Source: Spongilla lacustris
Taxonomy: Eukaryota; Porifera; Demospongiae; Spongillida; Spongillidae
Length of the DNA stretch: 64,000 bases
Assembly: GCA_949361645.1 (NCBI GenBank)
Contig: OX442417.1
Span: 11,035,150-11,099,149 of the forward strand
Direction of reading: 5' to 3'
Positions 21,018 to 31,665 of the stretch are shown piece after piece; the stretch's first letter is position 1, and the number at the start of each line of letters is the position of its first letter. A program made the translations under genes and the position numbers. The notes beneath the pieces are model-generated. The model saw nothing but the letters and a program-made list of their open reading frames with translations. It was not told the origin of the DNA and ran no database searches.

Positions 21018-23145
21018 ATGATCACACTTACATGTATGTACTATTTCATTCTCCTTGTATCAACAAAGAGTGGTAAGTACAACAGGTTAAATACATACTT
21101 ATTCCCACTATTTTTTACTTCTTTTTTATGAGCTGATATCTTTTGTATGCATGGTGTCCTATAATGACATATATTCCATGCACTATGACCATATGCTTTG
21201 CTGCCAAGTGTTAATGTAGCAGCAATAGCAATGTAAGGTACAAATAGAATGTACAAATTGGTAGCTGAAGAGAATCAAACAACCTTTGAAAGTCCCTAAT
21301 ATTAATTTTTGTATTTCCTTCATGTATATAATACTTCTAAAATCAAATTCAACTAGCCATGTATGCTACAGAATTAGCATTAATATTGTCTGCAACTTAG
21401 ATGCATTGTACAAGATAAACAGAATTGTAAAAGCTTATAAACTACATGGAAACTATTTTGCACCATATAGGTGTATATGAATGCAGTGTAACAGTTTCTC
21501 CATCACTGAACTATACTTCATTCGAAAACAGCACATCAAGGTTCATATTCAACTGTACAGGAACAGGTGTGGTTTTGTTTTGGACAGTGGATGGAAATGC
21601 CTCATATACTGAAGAAATTCTTCACAGAGGAATAGTAACCATACCACTTATTCATAACATCACCTTTGTTTCTGCTCAAATTTCCATACCGACAACAGTT
21701 GTGAATAATAACACTGAAGTGGTCTGTATTGTGTTTGACAGTACACTTACTCATCCTTTTTATAGTTCTCCATTGTTACTCAAACTGCAAGGTGAGGAAA
21801 AAAATAGGTTATGCATTTTAGTACAAGGATGGATGAGAATGAATAATATATGTTCAGAAAAGTTAACACAACACCAATGGTGCTAAATTATATTTTGTAT
21901 TGATACAAATTTTTTTAGATTGAATCAATCATATAGACTTGTTCATAGGTCCACTTGATGCACCATATTCCTTTGGTGCTAGCCTGTGCAGCACCTCTAT
22001 CTTCGTACTCTCCTGGGGTGCTCCTTTCTCACTTGACGTAACTGACTACTCTCCTGATATCTTTTACTACATTTTGTGCACCAACATTACCATATATGAA
22101 TGTAAGGCCATCTACAGTGATCCAGATTGCATATACCCAAATACATGTACTTCGTTCGTGAATTTTACAATAAATGATAAGAACATGGACTATGGAGAAC
22201 CAATCGAGTTCACTTTTTTTGCTGTTAATGGAGCTGGAAATGGTGCTGTTGCCAAGACAACTTATAACACTTCTGAAATGGCACATATAAGTAAATCAGG
22301 TCTGGCATAATTAATCCAAACAAATGTTGAATTTAGGTTTTGAAATCGAGACATATAAATTGGAAGATGGAAACAATTTATTGGCACTACATGTAGAAAC
22401 CTTTTTTAAAAATAGTGCATTTGGATCAGAACTACAAAATTTGGTTTTGTACCTAACTTACTGTCATTTCCATCCAAGAGGCATGTTAGGATGTAGTATG
22501 CATTAACAATTACGTTGGTGCTATAGAAATTACACAATGCCTCTGCCAATTCTTAGATTCTCATTTTAGTATTTTGGCTCATAGCAATTACAAATCCATC
22601 ACCTGAAATACCGAAATGTGATTTGCTTTCAATTTTGCATCTTTTGTTATGCTATGTATTTATACAGTTTCCACAACAGCTACTCCTACAATTTTGATGC
22701 CAAATGCAAATATTACATGGATGGTCACAGAGAGTGTCAATAATTCTACCAAAATATATCTGATGTTGAGCGGTAAGTTCACATCTTCATCTTTGATGTG
22801 ACAACTACATTGTTGTATATTATTTTAGCATAATGATTTTTATCATAACCTTTGCAGTTGTAAGTGCTCTACTAGGTGCAGTTGCAGTATGTGGAATGTT
22901 TATTGGAGGAATAGTTTTCCTTTGCATTAGTGGCAGATGCAAGTTTAAAGGTACAGGATGATGCATATGGAACAAAGAATGTAACTTTTCTGAAATTATA
23001 TTCACCAGGTCCCTGCACTACAGAGAATATGCATGTACCATACCAGGTGAACAATGCAACAGCCCTTTACATCATGGACAACATGGAGCCATGTCCAGCA
23101 TATGTTTCAATACATACACCTAAAAATGAGTATGGGGGCAGATGA
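21018..23145 (+). CDS. Single-pass receptor-like protein with Ig-like and FN3-like ectodomain, six exons
   Basis: Exons are 21018-21072, 21471-21791, 21949-22290, 22668-22772, 22858-22950 and 23009-23145. All five introns are GT-AG and phase 1, and the spliced frame gives 350 residues. Exon 1 encodes a signal peptide (MITLTCMYYFILLVSTKSG). Exon 2 is an Ig-like domain (Cys47 in FIFNCTG, Trp56 in VLFWTVDG, Cys104 in EVVCIVF) with several N-glycosylation sequons. Exon 3 (~126-239) resembles a fibronectin type III domain (PLDAPYSFGASLCSTSIFVL, FTFFAVNGAGNGAV). Exon 4 is a Thr/Asn-rich stalk. Exon 5 is the membrane span (LLGAVAVCGMFIGGIVFLC). The last exon is a ~45-residue tail with tyrosines in ALYIMD, AYVSIHTP and NEYGG that could be docking sites. 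Ligand and function are unknown. Symmetrical phase-1 domain exons are typical of animal extracellular proteins. Confidence 0.85.
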
Positions 23146-24136
23146 TTGCAAACACTGTTATTTATATAGAGACTTGTACATTATATTAAATATGTGACAA
23201 TTGCATCTGTGTAACAGGTAACATTTGTTACTATTTCTTTATTTAGTCAATGTATGCTCTTGTTTCTTCTGCCTTTGTATGAAAAAAAAAAACATAGATT
23301 CTAGCATAGAAAATTTAAGTTAATACTTTGATTTATCAGGGCACCCCTAATACAGATTTCCATATGTAGGAAATGTGGGGAATCAAGAATCCTATCATCC
23401 TATGTAGGATTGGCTTCGTACGTGGGCGTGATTTTCGATCGAGCGTTTTAAAACGGTAACGAAGCGTTGTCTTTACTCGCCGCTCGCATATAATCCATCA
23501 CAAACATGACAGATATGCACATATAACGTGAGCTTCGCTAAACAGTGCCGTTTACGTGGAGTGACAAGTCGGTACCAAAATTCCGCCATTTAAATTTTGT
23601 TCTCCGCCTCATCCGTCTTCCGTTCATCACGTATAACTCGCGACAGGAACGTGGTACGAAGACGAGATTAGCTTAAAAAAGTTGCATTTGATTTTCAAAC
23701 GTACCCTTTCATACAAATAAGACCTACAGTTATTAGCTGGTGATGAAATGCCGTGAAATGACACAAGCAGGTGTAATTCATTATCGGTGAAAATTCTCGG
23801 TTGCCTAGAGTATGCAATATGACGTCACACACGCGTCTTAATTTACTGTTGCCAAGCTACGCTCAAACGTAGAAAGAAAGCAGCTGTAGACATGTTTACA
23901 ACAGGCGGTTCAAATTCAGGAAAGGTGACCAAGCCAAAGAAAACGGCTCATTAACAAGGAGAACTCTGAGTTTTAAGATATCCGAATAGAAGACCAAAGG
24001 TATGCCTATTAATAAAATTAAAGAGGCCTATATTACTCAGATTTAATACCCGATAGGTGCATTGCAACGAATACGCTAAGCCATATATTATATTGACTGA
24101 ACACTCCTGGCAAAGAAAAAAAATGAGGGGAACAAT
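23146..24136. other. Intergenic, no supported gene
   Basis: Contains A-runs and CpG-containing sequence at 23415-23660 (for example CGATCGAGCGTTTTAAAACG) that differs from its AT-rich surroundings and could be a promoter or an old repeat. A 20-codon frame at 23891-23953 (MFTTGGSNSGKVTKPKKTAH) is too short to call. Confidence 0.4.
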
Positions 24137-24380
24137 ATCGAGAAAGTGATTGGTGGGATGTAGGATTGGTGGTGCAAAAAGCAAAGAAACAAGGTACAGT
24201 AATTTAAAGTAAGGTTTGGTAGGATCCTACAACTATTACAGTCCTACATTTGCAAATATTCATTTGCAAATTCAGGACTGTGAGTTGTAGGATCCTACCA
24301 AACATTACTTTAACATACTGTACCTTGTTTCCTTGCTTTTTGCACCACCAATCCTACATCCCACTAATCACTTTCTTGAT
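24137..24380. mobile_element. Small fold-back element, ~240 bp hairpin
   Basis: Left arm AGAAAGTGATTGGTGGGATG, TAGGATTGGTGGTGCAAAAA, and GGTTTGGTAGGATCCTACAA is mirrored on the right by TTGTAGGATCCTACCAAACA, TTTTTGCACCACCAATCCTA, and CATCCCACTAATCACTTTCT. Arms are ~115 bp with a few mismatches and a short loop near ATTTGCAAATATTCATTTGC. A related hairpin lies at 40854-41137. Confidence 0.8.
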
Positions 24381-25685
24381 AGTCAAAGAGAAGTTTTTGA
24401 TTTACTTGTATGATTTTAAAAATACACTATTGCAGTTAAAACTGGACTTATAGCAAGTGTACATATGTCCTAACTGCAGGCAGCATCCCATAAACTGTAG
24501 CAGCATTCTGACATTTCAGTTCATTTTTCAAATCAATACTGGTACTGGCAATCAATTAATGTCCCTATAAATACAACACTTATATGGCATACAGCTGATG
24601 TACTGAGTGAATACATGCATTTAAATGAATACACTTAATAGGATTAATAAATTTAAGAATAAGTTAGACAAATAAAAACGTCATTTGATTGTTTTTATAA
24701 CATAAAATGTAAAATCAAATCAATTTAAATGTCTTCGAGGTTCCCGTGTAAAATGGAGGAGTTCACTGGACATGGTTGATGGCATAGGACTTCCCAGCAT
24801 ACAAGAATAAGTTTATCATTTGTATTTATGTGTATTAATTATATAATTACATTATATATATGGGGAACACAATGCAAAAAACTGTGTGTGCTCAGTTCTC
24901 TCGTCAAAACTTATCACCTACCTAGTTTGTTTTGCCTTATGTATTGTACTGCTAATACATGCTGCTGAATTATTATTATTATTATTAAAAATTTATTATT
25001 ACAATGCTATTAAGAGATTTATAACATACAAAATAAACTTAACCTGAATGAATTATTAATTTTTGTAGACTTTGTACTAATACAATCAAACTTGAAAATG
25101 CTGAAAGACTGCAGTGGATGCAAAATATAATAATTCAATTCCTCCTTGCATGTGCCTTATATACAAAAATACACCTTTAAAGTTATACAACTGTTTATCT
25201 GAGTGGTGCAAGTTTCTAGATTATGTTCAAATAGGTCTTCTAAGATTGGGCGGATGTTGGTCCTCATCTTCTGCTGTATCGAATGTTCCTGGAATTTCTT
25301 GGGGTGACATCTGACATGCAGGTAATTGAGCACATCCATAAATTCATAAATGACACTATAATATAAGTTTTATAGGATCATCCTCTTAGGCATCATATAT
25401 TTGAATCACTGTGGTCTTGTCAGGGTCTCAATGGACACTCTATGTTTTACTTCATGGCCAAGGAATTTAACATCCCTTGTCTAAGTCAAACCTTACAAGA
25501 CACATAAATCTACAATCAGATTAAAGTTGGTCAGTGCCAAAAACCAGTACTAGGCCACTCCCTTCAATCAGGATTACTGACATCCTACTATGAAAACCTT
25601 TAAAGCCTATGAGATGATAAATGATTTGTGAAATGGATACACCCGAGAGGAAGGGGGGAGGTTTTCATTCTTAACGCTCTTGTCC
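24381..25685. other. Intergenic, no supported gene
   Basis: AT-rich, with an (ATT)n run near 24972-24987. Frames are at most 66 codons. I see no element boundaries. Confidence 0.4.
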
Positions 25686-25819
25686 ATCCATCCATCCACC
25701 CTCTCACTCACCCACCCACCACCCACCACCCACCCACCACCCACCACCCACCCACCACCCACCACCCACCACCCACCCACCACCCACCCACCACCCACCA
25801 CCCACCCACCCACCCACCG
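25686..25819. repeat. CCCACCAC-type microsatellite, ~130 bp
   Basis: Irregular alternation of CCCACC and CCACCCA units, followed at ~25837-25855 by a poly-G tract. Frames across it (Trp/Gly or His/Pro rich) are artefacts of the repeat. Confidence 0.9.
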
Positions 25820-25933
25820 AATACATTGGAATGAGGGGAGGGGGGGGGGGGGGCAAAGGGTCGCCCTCACATGTAACCACAAATTTGCACAAAGAAACCG
25901 CTTAGCAATGAATATATAATCACTGTCCTGCAC

Positions 25934-26372
25934 TTAAGCAACTTTGCTCCAAATGAAAGCTGGGTTGGTAACTGAAGCAGCATCACTATTCAACTTGTTG
26001 AGGTCCGTGGCAAGCCTCCTCTCCTGCAGCTGATCCTTGTCAATGTTTGACTTGGGTGCACTGACTGCATGTATGTGGTCTAAATAGCGGTAGCTCCACA
26101 CATACTGTCGTACACTCCCTGTTGTGCTCAGAAATCATTGCTAGCTAAGGATTCATCGCAAGTAGAGCGTTCCTCAGGAGAAGCAGTACCGGTAGTCGTA
26201 GCGCTCGTGCACAGGAGCCGCTGCCTCTTATCAGGAGACTGCGATGCCTGAAGGCTTATTGCGGCGGCTGCGCAAGCAGTCTTTCCTTTGCACGAATATA
26301 GAAATCATAGTGTCGTCGTACATTATCAATTTGATTGTTTTTGAAGTACTTGCCACACCTTTCGCAATCCAT
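25934..26372 (-). pseudogene. Putative broken zinc-finger gene fragment
   Basis: The minus strand from an ATG at 26372 reads MDCERCGKYFKNNQIDNVRR followed by HYDFYIRAKERLLAQPPQ and a stop, a C-x2-C...H pattern reminiscent of a BED- or C2H2-like finger. A shifted frame then carries LQASQSPDKRQRLLCTSATT and PEERSTCDES. After another break, a third piece (SVRQYVWSYRYLDHIHAVSA, DKDQLQERRLATDLNKLNSD, ending FIWSKVA) reaches a stop at 25934. Composition and continuity look coding, but the pieces need two frame changes or unseen introns. It may be an eroded transposon ORF or the end of a host gene. Confidence 0.4.
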
Positions 26373-27977
26373 TGCTAGAGCTCTTACAAAATTAAATTTG
26401 AACTACCGTGAATGGGCGCGTGTGGCTTTTATTGATCCGTGGCGCTGTAGAAGGTGCCTAGCGATATTAAACGAGGTGTCTCAGCGAGGTCCTATGACTG
26501 GGAAATACATATTTGTTCTACTCCTATGTAAATCGGACGCGAAACAAAATATCGCCAAAACACGCGATTTTTTGTTAAATGTTATTTTAGTGGGGGTACC
26601 ACCCCCTCCGCCCCCTTTTTAAAATGCCCTGTCACTTTTTTTTCCCTGAACTCAGATTTTTTTTCAAAGCAGATTTGTAATCCTCTCTACAAGCTCTAAA
26701 AATTTTGTTTTAGTTTTTGACTATAGCTAGACGTAAAGAGTGATCAAATCGTGCAGTGATTTGGTTTCTGGACAGGTCTCATTTATTTGCGTGCCATATA
26801 CTTTCCGTAACAATAAATTATAGCATTAAAACTATCAATCAGAGCTTGACGTGCAATAAAGATGTCCCTTTGGTCCCATACCTTTCAAATACCTTTCTCT
26901 TAGGTCTGTCAAGTGCTGGTTTAGTCCATACAAGACCACTGAATATAAGCTGAATCAAGCAATTGCACAAAACCTGAGATTAGAGTATAATTTGCACTTA
27001 TAACTATTCTTGGCCACAATTTCAATAGACAGGCTACTGATGGCCATGGGAATCATTATTGGTACAGACTGATGTGGTGTTGAGCTGAAAGTAAACAATG
27101 ATCTACAGATCAAATTTCAGAAGCAAACATTACTTCAGAAAGTCTATTTGTAATGCATGAAATGTATGATCACCATTTTTCCTCCTAGCTATTCTTGCAG
27201 ATTAAAATGAAATTTCAATTCTAGCCAAGAATTTTGCCGGTAGCTTGGGTACTTTTTTAAGTTGGGTGGTTTGAAGGCGCATCAATATTCATGGTTCAGG
27301 CCATGCACTTTCACTGGAATGCTTTAATGCCATACAGTCACAAGAGTTTTGAACTTATTTTGACCCCATTCCCTATGGCAGTGCAGTGTTAGAAGCTAGC
27401 TAGTGTAAGTGTATTTTTTTAATGAAAAGATTGTACGGTCGGTTGAGAAGACATTTTATCATTTGTGACTTATAATAATTTAGAACCAGGTGATGAAACT
27501 ATTCAAATGGTGCATTTATTGTCGATTCCAACAAAATGTGTTGGATTCCTTGATAGTTGCTGTCTCACAGCTTATAAAATAATACTTATACACCAATGCG
27601 CACTGAGACATTCTTGTGCTTATTTTGATATGTACACAAGTCTACATAATACCTAGCTCCATGGATGTGTATGATGCTGTGTATGTGCACTTGTCACACT
27701 TATAATTGTACATACCTGTAATAATGTGTGCTAGATATGCTCAAATATCCTTCAATCCCTTAGCTTTTCATTTGAATTTCTTTGATTTACTACCTTCAAA
27801 TCATATACACACAATAGCAATGCATATGTACTGAGATGAGGATTCAGATATTTAGCGGATCACTAATAGTACTAGAGCATGTACAAATAATGCTATCAGC
27901 TGCACAAGTCACACATGTATATTTAGAATTCACACCATTAATAGCTATTGGTAATGGAACGGAGAATTGAATACAAG
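26373..27977. other. Intergenic, no supported gene
   Basis: AT-rich. Contains T-runs near 26636-26665 and a C-rich segment at 26587-26620 followed by TTTTTAAAATGCCC. Plus-strand frames of 60-95 codons (for example 26335-26622) lie opposite the zinc-finger remnant or lack coding features. Confidence 0.4.
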
Positions 27978-28887
27978 TTATTTTTGCTCCATGTATGCTC
28001 GTATATGTAGATAAGAATATGTAACCGCGATGGTATATATTCCTAGCACAGTTGACAGATGAGGAAGTACCAATTCATATGGTCCATTGTTTCTTGACTC
28101 TTCTTCGATACTGACTTCGTACTTCTCTCCAGACGTGCTCTTGTTCTTCTTGACATGTTGCATATTCAGAATGTGAATCACCGATAGCACAAGCCATATG
28201 ATAACAAATACCCTAAATAAGAAGCTGATGCAGTGTAAGATGCTGAAAAAATCGTAAGAGTGGAAACCAAATGTTGGTATCAAGATGTTCCAATGAAAGA
28301 AAAGAAACAATCGCCAAATCACTAGCTTCTTTAGGGAAACTATCTGGCCCTTGTCCAACCATACAGTCCAATCCTTGGTTACAGGAGCAATAACAACTGT
28401 GAAACAATCTGATGAATAATTCAATGTTTTGATTATCAAGTTAGTGCACACAAGTACCTATTAACTCACCTGATACTATACTGTGAAGCAAACGTGCCAA
28501 TGCAGCAATATAGAAGAACCATTTCAATTGTGGACGTATCTTCGCGACGTTATTGCTTTCATCAGCCTTGACTACTATAAGTACAAACGAGATGCAAGAG
28601 AGTGTTCCCAGAGCAGAAAGAAGCAGGCTTAACCACGGATGAACTGTTCCAAGTTCCCACCTTCGTCTCCACGTTTTCCTCAGTAAATTCAAGATAATAC
28701 AGGTTGAACTAGTGGAGCTTAGAAATACAAACACCCAAATAGCTGAACACAAGATTTCCATCGAAGTCAGTGGTATGTACTGTGTGAGTAACGCCAAGTG
28801 TTCTTGATTTTCAATATTGAACAGACATCTGATAAGTAGCAATAATAAGCATGCAGTAACCAACTTAGTCCTAGGGTTTGTGATCAT
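27978..28887 (-). CDS. Orphan multi-pass membrane protein, two exons, ~282 residues
   Basis: Exon 1 is 28887-28470 and exon 2 is 28408-27978, joined across a 61-bp intron (GTGAGT...TTCATCAG) in phase 1. The frame starts MITNPRTKLVTACLLLLLIR. Hydrophobic segments suggest six or seven membrane helices: VTACLLLLLIRCLF, CSAIWVFVFLSSTSSTCIIL, SLLLSALGTLSCISFVLIVV, WFFYIAALARLLHSIVSDCF, LVIWRLFLFFHWNILIPTFG, ISFLFRVFVIIWLVLSVIHI and HLSTVLGIYTIAVTYSYLHI. A charged loop (HVKKNKSTSGEKYEVSIEEE) separates the last two. The helix count would allow a 7TM receptor, but I see none of the usual GPCR motifs (no DRY or NPxxY), so family and function are unknown. There is no operon-like neighbour, and the nearest genes are more than 2 kb away. 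Confidence 0.7.
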
Positions 28888-30779
28888 ATTTCTTTGGAAT
28901 TTTTTGGTTGAAACACTCAGAGCATTGCGCCATAGAGCTGAATGTGCAGAGGATCAAATTACATCCCATGAAGACAGGATTATGTAGCTTACGGATAACT
29001 GGGAAAACATCGTTTGTAACAGATTTGGTATAGTCCATGCCGGTTAGATTTGTGCCGTGACCATCAACATGTGGTTAAATGACAAATGAAGGTGGATCCT
29101 GAATCAGAGTGGAGTAAAAAAAAATTACCATTGAATTTTTGAGCTTGAATCAAATCATAGGCTCTAATTAGGTACACGCCATATACATGTTGGTAGTGGA
29201 AGCATACATCACGATCTCAATAGCAATAACAACTGATATTCTGATCTATTCAGCAATGCACATGTACAATATACACTAACAAGTCACACAAAAAGGAGGA
29301 GTTCGCACATTTGCTCCATGCATGTGTCACAAACACAACTAGAGATCTGGTTGGATTAGACCATGCACATGCAACTGGCAATACATGTAGTGTCGATGAG
29401 ATGGTACATGTAGCTAGTATTAAAATGGCGGGGTGGTTGATTTCATGCCTGCAGGCAATAATTGCAGTCTGAATTATTAGCCTAGCTAATTACCCCGCCA
29501 TTTTAATACTAGCTACATGTATGGAAACAAGATAAGCTTGCTATCGCTATTTACCACAATCTGCCACAACTACGCGTCAAATTTTAAACAACAACATGTA
29601 TGTACGACCATGCATGAGGTTTCATCACTTTCATGAGCCATATTACCATAGCCCACTTCTTCAAAAGCTTCCTCGCTTCGCTCTGGTGGGCGTATATCCC
29701 CCTCCCGCACCCTCCACCTTGTTGACACGTCTGCGACCTGCCGCCACTGTGAAATCGCCTCCCCCCCCCCCCCCCCCCCCCCCCCATCTTTAATACGTTC
29801 CTACGCCAATGCAGATGTATCGCGAATTCATTCGCTACCACCCAGTGACCGTCCCAGCCCAGCCTCCCCAGCTGACCTGACCCCTAAATGATGTATCCGA
29901 CCCTGCAAAATATCTGTACATCATCATGTACATGTAAGCCTGCTCGATTTACTCCCGCCCCTTTATAACAAACATTGGAAACACATGTACTTATAACCCG
30001 TCAGCAATTATTTTCTAATTAACATCTCTTCGTACGTGGCAGTTACTAACCTTAGCGGCTTTTGACGGGATCAAGGAGGAGAGCGAATGAAAGAAACCTT
30101 ACACAAGCACTCGATATGGCTTAAATTGATTCATATCATACGTGAGGGGCTTTATTCCGGATTCCCCCTCACAGGTGTTTGCGGCCCAATGTTTTGTGGA
30201 CACTAGGTTCGTTTTCCGAAAAATTGAAATAATGATGTCATGCCCTTGACAACGACCTTGACAACCGAAGACCTTTGGAACGTGAGCTCACTCAAAAACA
30301 ACGATGGGCTAATCGCCATTTTAACACTAGGCTAGGAAAGAAACACCTTTTTTCTATTTGTGTTGCGAACCACGAGGCGTAGTGAAGTTGCTATGGCAAG
30401 CTACGGGCCTTGAAAGCGGGTTAGTCTTAGCGTACCTCTTCGATACAGAAGCGATTCCCCACGCCTGCGACAATAGGAAATCAGAAAAAAAGGTTGGTTC
30501 GTAAAGGGAACGAAAGGTACTAATAGCTACTAGCATTGGCTTGTAGCCACTTTTTTTTTTGACAGCGATCAAGCTTACTAAAAGTAAGTACTCTATACCG
30601 GTTGGCGCGGGTGTGTGTTACTAGCCTACTGTGGTATTGCCGCCACGTTAGGTGGGCCAATGAACAGCAGTTGTTCTTTCAAAATGGAGAGCAACTGCTG
30701 GACCTTACTTATGTCTTACTCAAAGTTTGTCTTGGTGCTGTTCAGTAGCTACTAATATAGTATACTCTTCCGTATCAAT
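28888..30779. other. Intergenic region with hairpin and poly-C tract
   Basis: No supported gene. It holds the 29405-29521 hairpin and a 25-base C tract at 29761-29785. Frames on either strand are under 90 codons. Confidence 0.4.
29405..29521. repeat. Inverted repeat with perfect 30-bp arms
   Basis: TACATGTAGCTAGTATTAAA then ATGGCGGGGT at 29405-29434 is exactly reverse-complemented at 29492-29521 (ACCCCGCCATTTTAATACTA then GCTACATGTA). The 57-bp loop has a small internal CCTGCAGG palindrome. It is probably a tiny MITE or a hairpin-forming element. Confidence 0.85.
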
Positions 30780-31185
30780 CCCATTCCCAACCCCAGAACC
30801 AGCCTCATCTCAGCTACCAGTACCAGGCTCATCTCAGCCACCTGTACCAGCCTCATCTCAGCCACCAGTACCAGGCTCATCTCAGCCACCAGTACCAGGC
30901 TCATCTCAGCCACCAGTCACAGCCTTATCTTACCAGCCTCATCTCAGCCATGGCCACCTGTACCAGCCTCATCTCAGCCAGCTGTACCAGCCTCATCTTA
31001 GACACCAGTCACAGCCTCGTCTCAGCTACCAGTACCATGCAGGCTCATCTCAGCCACCAGTCACAGCCTCATCTCAGCCACCAGTACCAGGCTCATCTCA
31101 GCTACCAGTCACAGCCTCATCTTACCAGCCTCATCTCAGCCATGGCCACCTGCACCAGCCTCATCTCAGCTACCATGCCAGGGCC
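30780..31185. repeat. 24-bp minisatellite (GGCTCATCTCAGCCACCAGTACCA type)
   Basis: Units of CAGCCACCAGTACCAGGCTC and variants repeat about 17 times, some shortened. The array resumes at 31597-31665 after a foreign insertion. The long Pro/Ser/Gln frame across it comes from the 24-bp periodicity and changes register within the array. Confidence 0.85.
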
Positions 31186-31596
31186 CAGGGGCAGATCCAG
31201 GATTTCAGAAAAGGGAGGGGGGGGGGGGGGGGGGTTACATATGAAAACTGCGGTGTTGTCCACTTTAGGCCGATTCAACCAGTGTGTGTGTGTGTGGGGG
31301 GGGGGAGGGTGCTGTCTGCTTTAGGCCGATTCAACCAGTGGGGGGAGGGGGGGTGCTGTCTGCTTTAGGCCAATTCAACTGGTGGGGAGGAGGGGGTGCT
31401 GTTCACTTACGGCTCTCTCTATGTTTAAAAAGGGAGAGGGTGCCCTCTACTTACATAGCTATATTGGAAACCACGTTGCTTCCTGTATTCTTTAAGCTTA
31501 CACTAGATTAAATAAGTAGGGATGCATCTAAAAATAAATAAATTTTCAGACCAAAGTTGGGATTGCAACCCCCCCCCCCCCCCCCCCCCCCCCCGA
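31186..31596. mobile_element. Short element with GGGGCAGATCCAGGATTTC end and poly-G/poly-C tracts, inserted in the minisatellite
   Basis: The insert opens with CAGGGGCAGATCCAGGATTT followed by a G tract (31217-31234). It contains three copies of TTTAGGCCRATTCAACYRG with G-rich spacers, and closes with GATTGCAACC plus a 26-base C run (31569-31594), after which the minisatellite continues. Similar ends (GGGGCGGAT, TTGCAACCCC, reverse form TCCTGGATACGCCCCTG) occur near 50007-50078 and 62545-62692. Confidence 0.5.
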
Positions 31597-31665
31597 TCTC
31601 AGCCTCATCACAGCCACCTGTACCAGCCTCATCTCAGCCACCTATACCCTCATCTCAGTAACCAG

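Noticed and set aside
25607..25933. Trp/Gly-rich or His/Pro-rich frames
   Set aside because: Translation of the CCCACC microsatellite and a G tract.
30727..31368. 213-codon Pro/Ser/Gln frame
   Set aside because: It follows the 24-bp minisatellite, changes repeat register inside the array, and runs into the poly-G element.
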